Source: CAYUIS01 sp964444825 (GTDB lineage Bacteria; Chloroflexota; Anaerolineae; B4-G1). Taken from it: a stretch of 5,941 nucleotides of DNA. Shown piece after piece: positions 3,917 to 5,941 of the stretch (positions are counted from its first letter, which is position 1; every line of letters starts with the position of its first letter). The notes beneath the pieces were generated by a model that searched no databases, had not been told where the DNA came from, and saw only the letters and a list, made by a program, of their open reading frames with translations. The position numbers were made by a program, and so were the translations under genes. Location: assembly GCA_964444825.1 (NCBI GenBank), contig CAYUIS010000204.1, positions 1-5,941 of the forward strand. Reading direction: 5' to 3'.

Positions 3917-5827
3917 ATGGAATCTGTGGTGCTCAACGATCGATATCACCTGCTGGAGCTGGTCGGTTCCGGTGGAATGGCGGTGGTCTATCGCGCGATA
4001 GACACCCTGCTCCAGCGCCAGGTGGCCGTAAAGGTGCTGCGCGAGGGCTATGCCAACGACCCATCGTTCTTGGCTCGCTTCCAGCGGGAGGCCCGGGCTG
4101 CAGCCAACCTTGATCACCCCAACATCGTCACGGTGTATGACGTGGGACACGACGGAGATCGACACTACATCGTGATGGAATACGTCGATGGCCAGGATCT
4201 AAAGACCCTCATCCGTCGCAAGAGCCGGCTCGACGTGGACGAGACGCTAGACATTGCGATCCAGGTATCCGGCGGTGTCGGACACGCACACAAGGCCGGG
4301 ATCATCCACTGCGATATCAAGCCCCAGAATGTCCTCATCACCAAGGATGGGCGCGCCAAAGTGACCGATTTTGGCATCGCCAGAGCGCTGTCCGAGTCTG
4401 GTATCACCGAATCCGACACCGTATGGGGCAGCCCGCTCTACTTTTCACCCGAGCAGGCGGCCGGTGAGCCGCCCTCGCCGGCCTCTGATGTCTATAGCAT
4501 CGGCGTGATGATCTACGAGATGTTGGCTGGCGTACCCCCCTTCCAGGCAGAAAAGCCCGCAGCGCTGGCCCTTATGCATATGCGCGAAGAACCGCAACCC
4601 TTGACCGTCCTCAATCCCCATGTGCCTCCCCAGGTCGAGTGGGTGGTGCGCAAGGTGCTGGCCAAGGAACCCTCGGCCCGCTACCGCACCGCCGAACAGC
4701 TTGGCCTCGTCCTCGCCAAATACCGCCACCAGAGCGACCAACCGACGGGACTCCATCCATCTGTTCCCCGGCGGCCACGCGTCCCGCCCGCGCCTCCTCC
4801 AGATGAGGCTGTCGTGGGCAGTCTCCCGGCTGCGCCCCGCGCGATGCCCGACGGGCTGACCTGGGTGATGGGCGTGATCGCGTTCGTCACCGTGGTGGGC
4901 CTCATCCCGCTCTGGTCGTTGGTCTATCGCGCCTACTCAGCCCCCCTCACCTTCCTCCCCACCTCCACCCCTGTACCCCTGGTGACCTCGACGCCGTCAG
5001 CACAGTCGATCTCTGTCCCGAGTATATTGGGGCAGTCGGTCGAGGAAGCCCAGCGTGCCATCGAGCAAACGGGCTTGCTCTTCGTACTGGGCGAGGAGCG
5101 GTATGAAGCGGGCGTTGAGAGAGAGATCGTAGTCGAACAGAACCCCGCGGCTGGCGAACTCGTTCCCTTGCGAACCGAGGTATCCGTCGTCGTCAGTGGT
5201 CCAGGTCGTGAGCTGTCGATGCCAGAAGTAGTGAACTATCCGTTGGAGCTGGTACGGGATGGTCTCGAATCGGATGGTCTGTCCATCGTGATCGATCAAG
5301 TGTGGAGCACCCAAACCAAGGGTATGGTGCTCGAACAGAGACCCGAGCCGGGAGCCACGGTCAACGCTGGCGACACCGTGACGCTGACGGTGAGCGGAGG
5401 TGCGGAGATTCCCATCCCGCTCGAGGTCAACCTGGCCAATCTGATCGTTCTGGAGAGCGCGGAGTTGCGACAGGAAAAGTACCGACCGGGCGACGTGATC
5501 GCGGTCACGCTGCGCTGGCGCGCACGCCAATCCATTGATACGCCCTTCGTCGTGTTCGTGCACCTTATAGGACCCGATGGGCGATTGGCGGCACAGCAGG
5601 ACATTGAACCGATCAATCCAACCACGTCGTGGGAACCCGGGGCAGGATCGATCGCAAGCCCCCATCAGGTCACCATCGCCGGCGGTCAGCCAGCGGGCAC
5701 GTACCAGTTGCGTGTGGGTATGTATCCCCAGGGACAGCCCGGTTACCGGCTGCCAGTCGTGGACTCGGGCCACACCACGGTGGAATCAGACAGCATTCTG
5801 GTCGCAGAGATCGAGATCGGATCCTAA
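3917..5827 (+). CDS. PASTA-domain serine/threonine protein kinase with extra C-terminal beta domain
   Basis: The 636-residue protein is a transmembrane Hanks-type kinase of the PknB/StkP group. The cytoplasmic kinase domain (about 10-270) has the glycine loop GSGGMAVVY (17-25), VAVK with Lys39, helix-C Glu58, the catalytic loop HCDIKPQNVL (131-140, Asp133), DFG (151-153), an activation segment with candidate phosphosites Thr164 and Thr168, GSPLYFSPE (171-179), and DVYSIGV (191-197). All core catalytic residues are present, but HRD is HCD, making it a non-RD kinase. A proline-rich juxtamembrane stretch (279-296) leads to one membrane helix (about 316-337). A Pro/Ser/Thr linker (344-366) is followed by two PASTA repeats (about 367-428 and 435-495), which in this family bind muropeptides or lipid II. 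The remaining 140 residues form a beta-rich domain of a type I associate with Chloroflexota. The start follows TGGAG (3905-3909) by 7 nt. No partner phosphatase is in view. It is flanked by inverted copies of one repeat. Confidence 0.95.
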   Translation: MESVVLNDRYHLLELVGSGGMAVVYRAIDTLLQRQVAVKVLREGYANDPSFLARFQREARAAANLDHPNIVTVYDVGHDGDRHYIVMEYVDGQDLKTLIRRKSRLDVDETLDIAIQVSGGVGHAHKAGIIHCDIKPQNVLITKDGRAKVTDFGIARALSESGITESDTVWGSPLYFSPEQAAGEPPSPASDVYSIGVMIYEMLAGVPPFQAEKPAALALMHMREEPQPLTVLNPHVPPQVEWVVRKVLAKEPSARYRTAEQLGLVLAKYRHQSDQPTGLHPSVPRRPRVPPAPPPDEAVVGSLPAAPRAMPDGLTWVMGVIAFVTVVGLIPLWSLVYRAYSAPLTFLPTSTPVPLVTSTPSAQSISVPSILGQSVEEAQRAIEQTGLLFVLGEERYEAGVEREIVVEQNPAAGELVPLRTEVSVVVSGPGRELSMPEVVNYPLELVRDGLESDGLSIVIDQVWSTQTKGMVLEQRPEPGATVNAGDTVTLTVSGGAEIPIPLEVNLANLIVLESAELRQEKYRPGDVIAVTLRWRARQSIDTPFVVFVHLIGPDGRLAAQQDIEPINPTTSWEPGAGSIASPHQVTIAGGQPAGTYQLRVGMYPQGQPGYRLPVVDSGHTTVESDSILVAEIEIGS

Positions 5828-5848
5828 AGAGCGTTTTCTCTCTGGCTG

Positions 5849-5941
5849 CCTGACACTTTTCACAAGAAGGTCAGAAACCAGGTCTTTTTCGCCGAAAAGC
5901 GCGGTGGTTATGGGTGGCAAACCACTCCCTAGCCATCAGTT
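5849..5941. repeat. Copy B of the MITE-like element, reverse orientation, cut by the window end
   Basis: Bases 5849-5941 are the reverse complement of 3704-3795 with about five substitutions and one small indel near the A-rich tract, roughly 92% identity. The copy begins with CTGACACTTTT (5850-5860), the same terminal repeat as copy A, 22 bases after the kinase stop codon. If full length it would end at about 5985, outside the window. It may also stop or pair with kinase transcripts, since no separate terminator is seen after the kinase gene. Confidence 0.8.

Noticed and set aside
4997..5773. Minus-strand open frame of 258 residues opposite the kinase PASTA region
   Set aside because: It mirrors the codon pattern of the kinase gene, shows no known motifs and is rich in His and Arg as usual for antisense shadows in GC-rich DNA.

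Overview
The window carries four protein-coding genes and one tRNA gene. The DNA is GC-rich and uses strong sigma-70-like promoters. The gene content points to a Chloroflexota bacterium, probably near Anaerolineae. The main grounds are a PASTA-type Ser/Thr kinase with an HCD catalytic loop and a C-terminal beta-rich domain that I associate with this phylum, and a substrate-binding protein held by an uncleaved N-terminal helix rather than a lipobox. This placement is inference from protein style, not from a marker-gene tree.

Layout: bases 1-214 are non-coding and hold four compact hairpins, the last of which is a clear rho-independent terminator for the minus-strand tRNA-Leu(CAG) at 215-299. 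The tRNA promoter overlaps the stop codon of the next gene, a minus-strand family 5 (peptide/nickel type) substrate-binding protein (356-2053). A 13-bp hairpin separates that gene from secG (2157-2381, minus), which has its own extended -10 promoter. Upstream of secG is a cax-type Ca2+/H+ antiporter gene (2459-3502, minus). It has a leader of about 120 nt that could fold in competing ways, and a promoter whose 13-nt core is identical to that of secG. The divergent intergenic region 3503-3916 holds this leader, a 136-bp MITE-like inverted-repeat element, and the promoter of the plus-strand kinase gene (3917-5827). After the kinase a second copy of the element, in opposite orientation, begins at about 5850 and runs off the window end.

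The genes do not form one pathway. SecG is the small subunit of the SecYEG export channel, the binding protein is an export client that captures a solute outside the membrane, Cax removes calcium, and the kinase has an extracellular sensor region. Four of the five share a cell-envelope theme. The most unusual points are the inverted repeat copies bracketing the kinase gene, the kinase architecture (non-RD catalytic loop, two PASTA repeats, extra C-terminal domain), and the structured cax leader. No defence system, CRISPR array or clearly new multi-gene system is visible.
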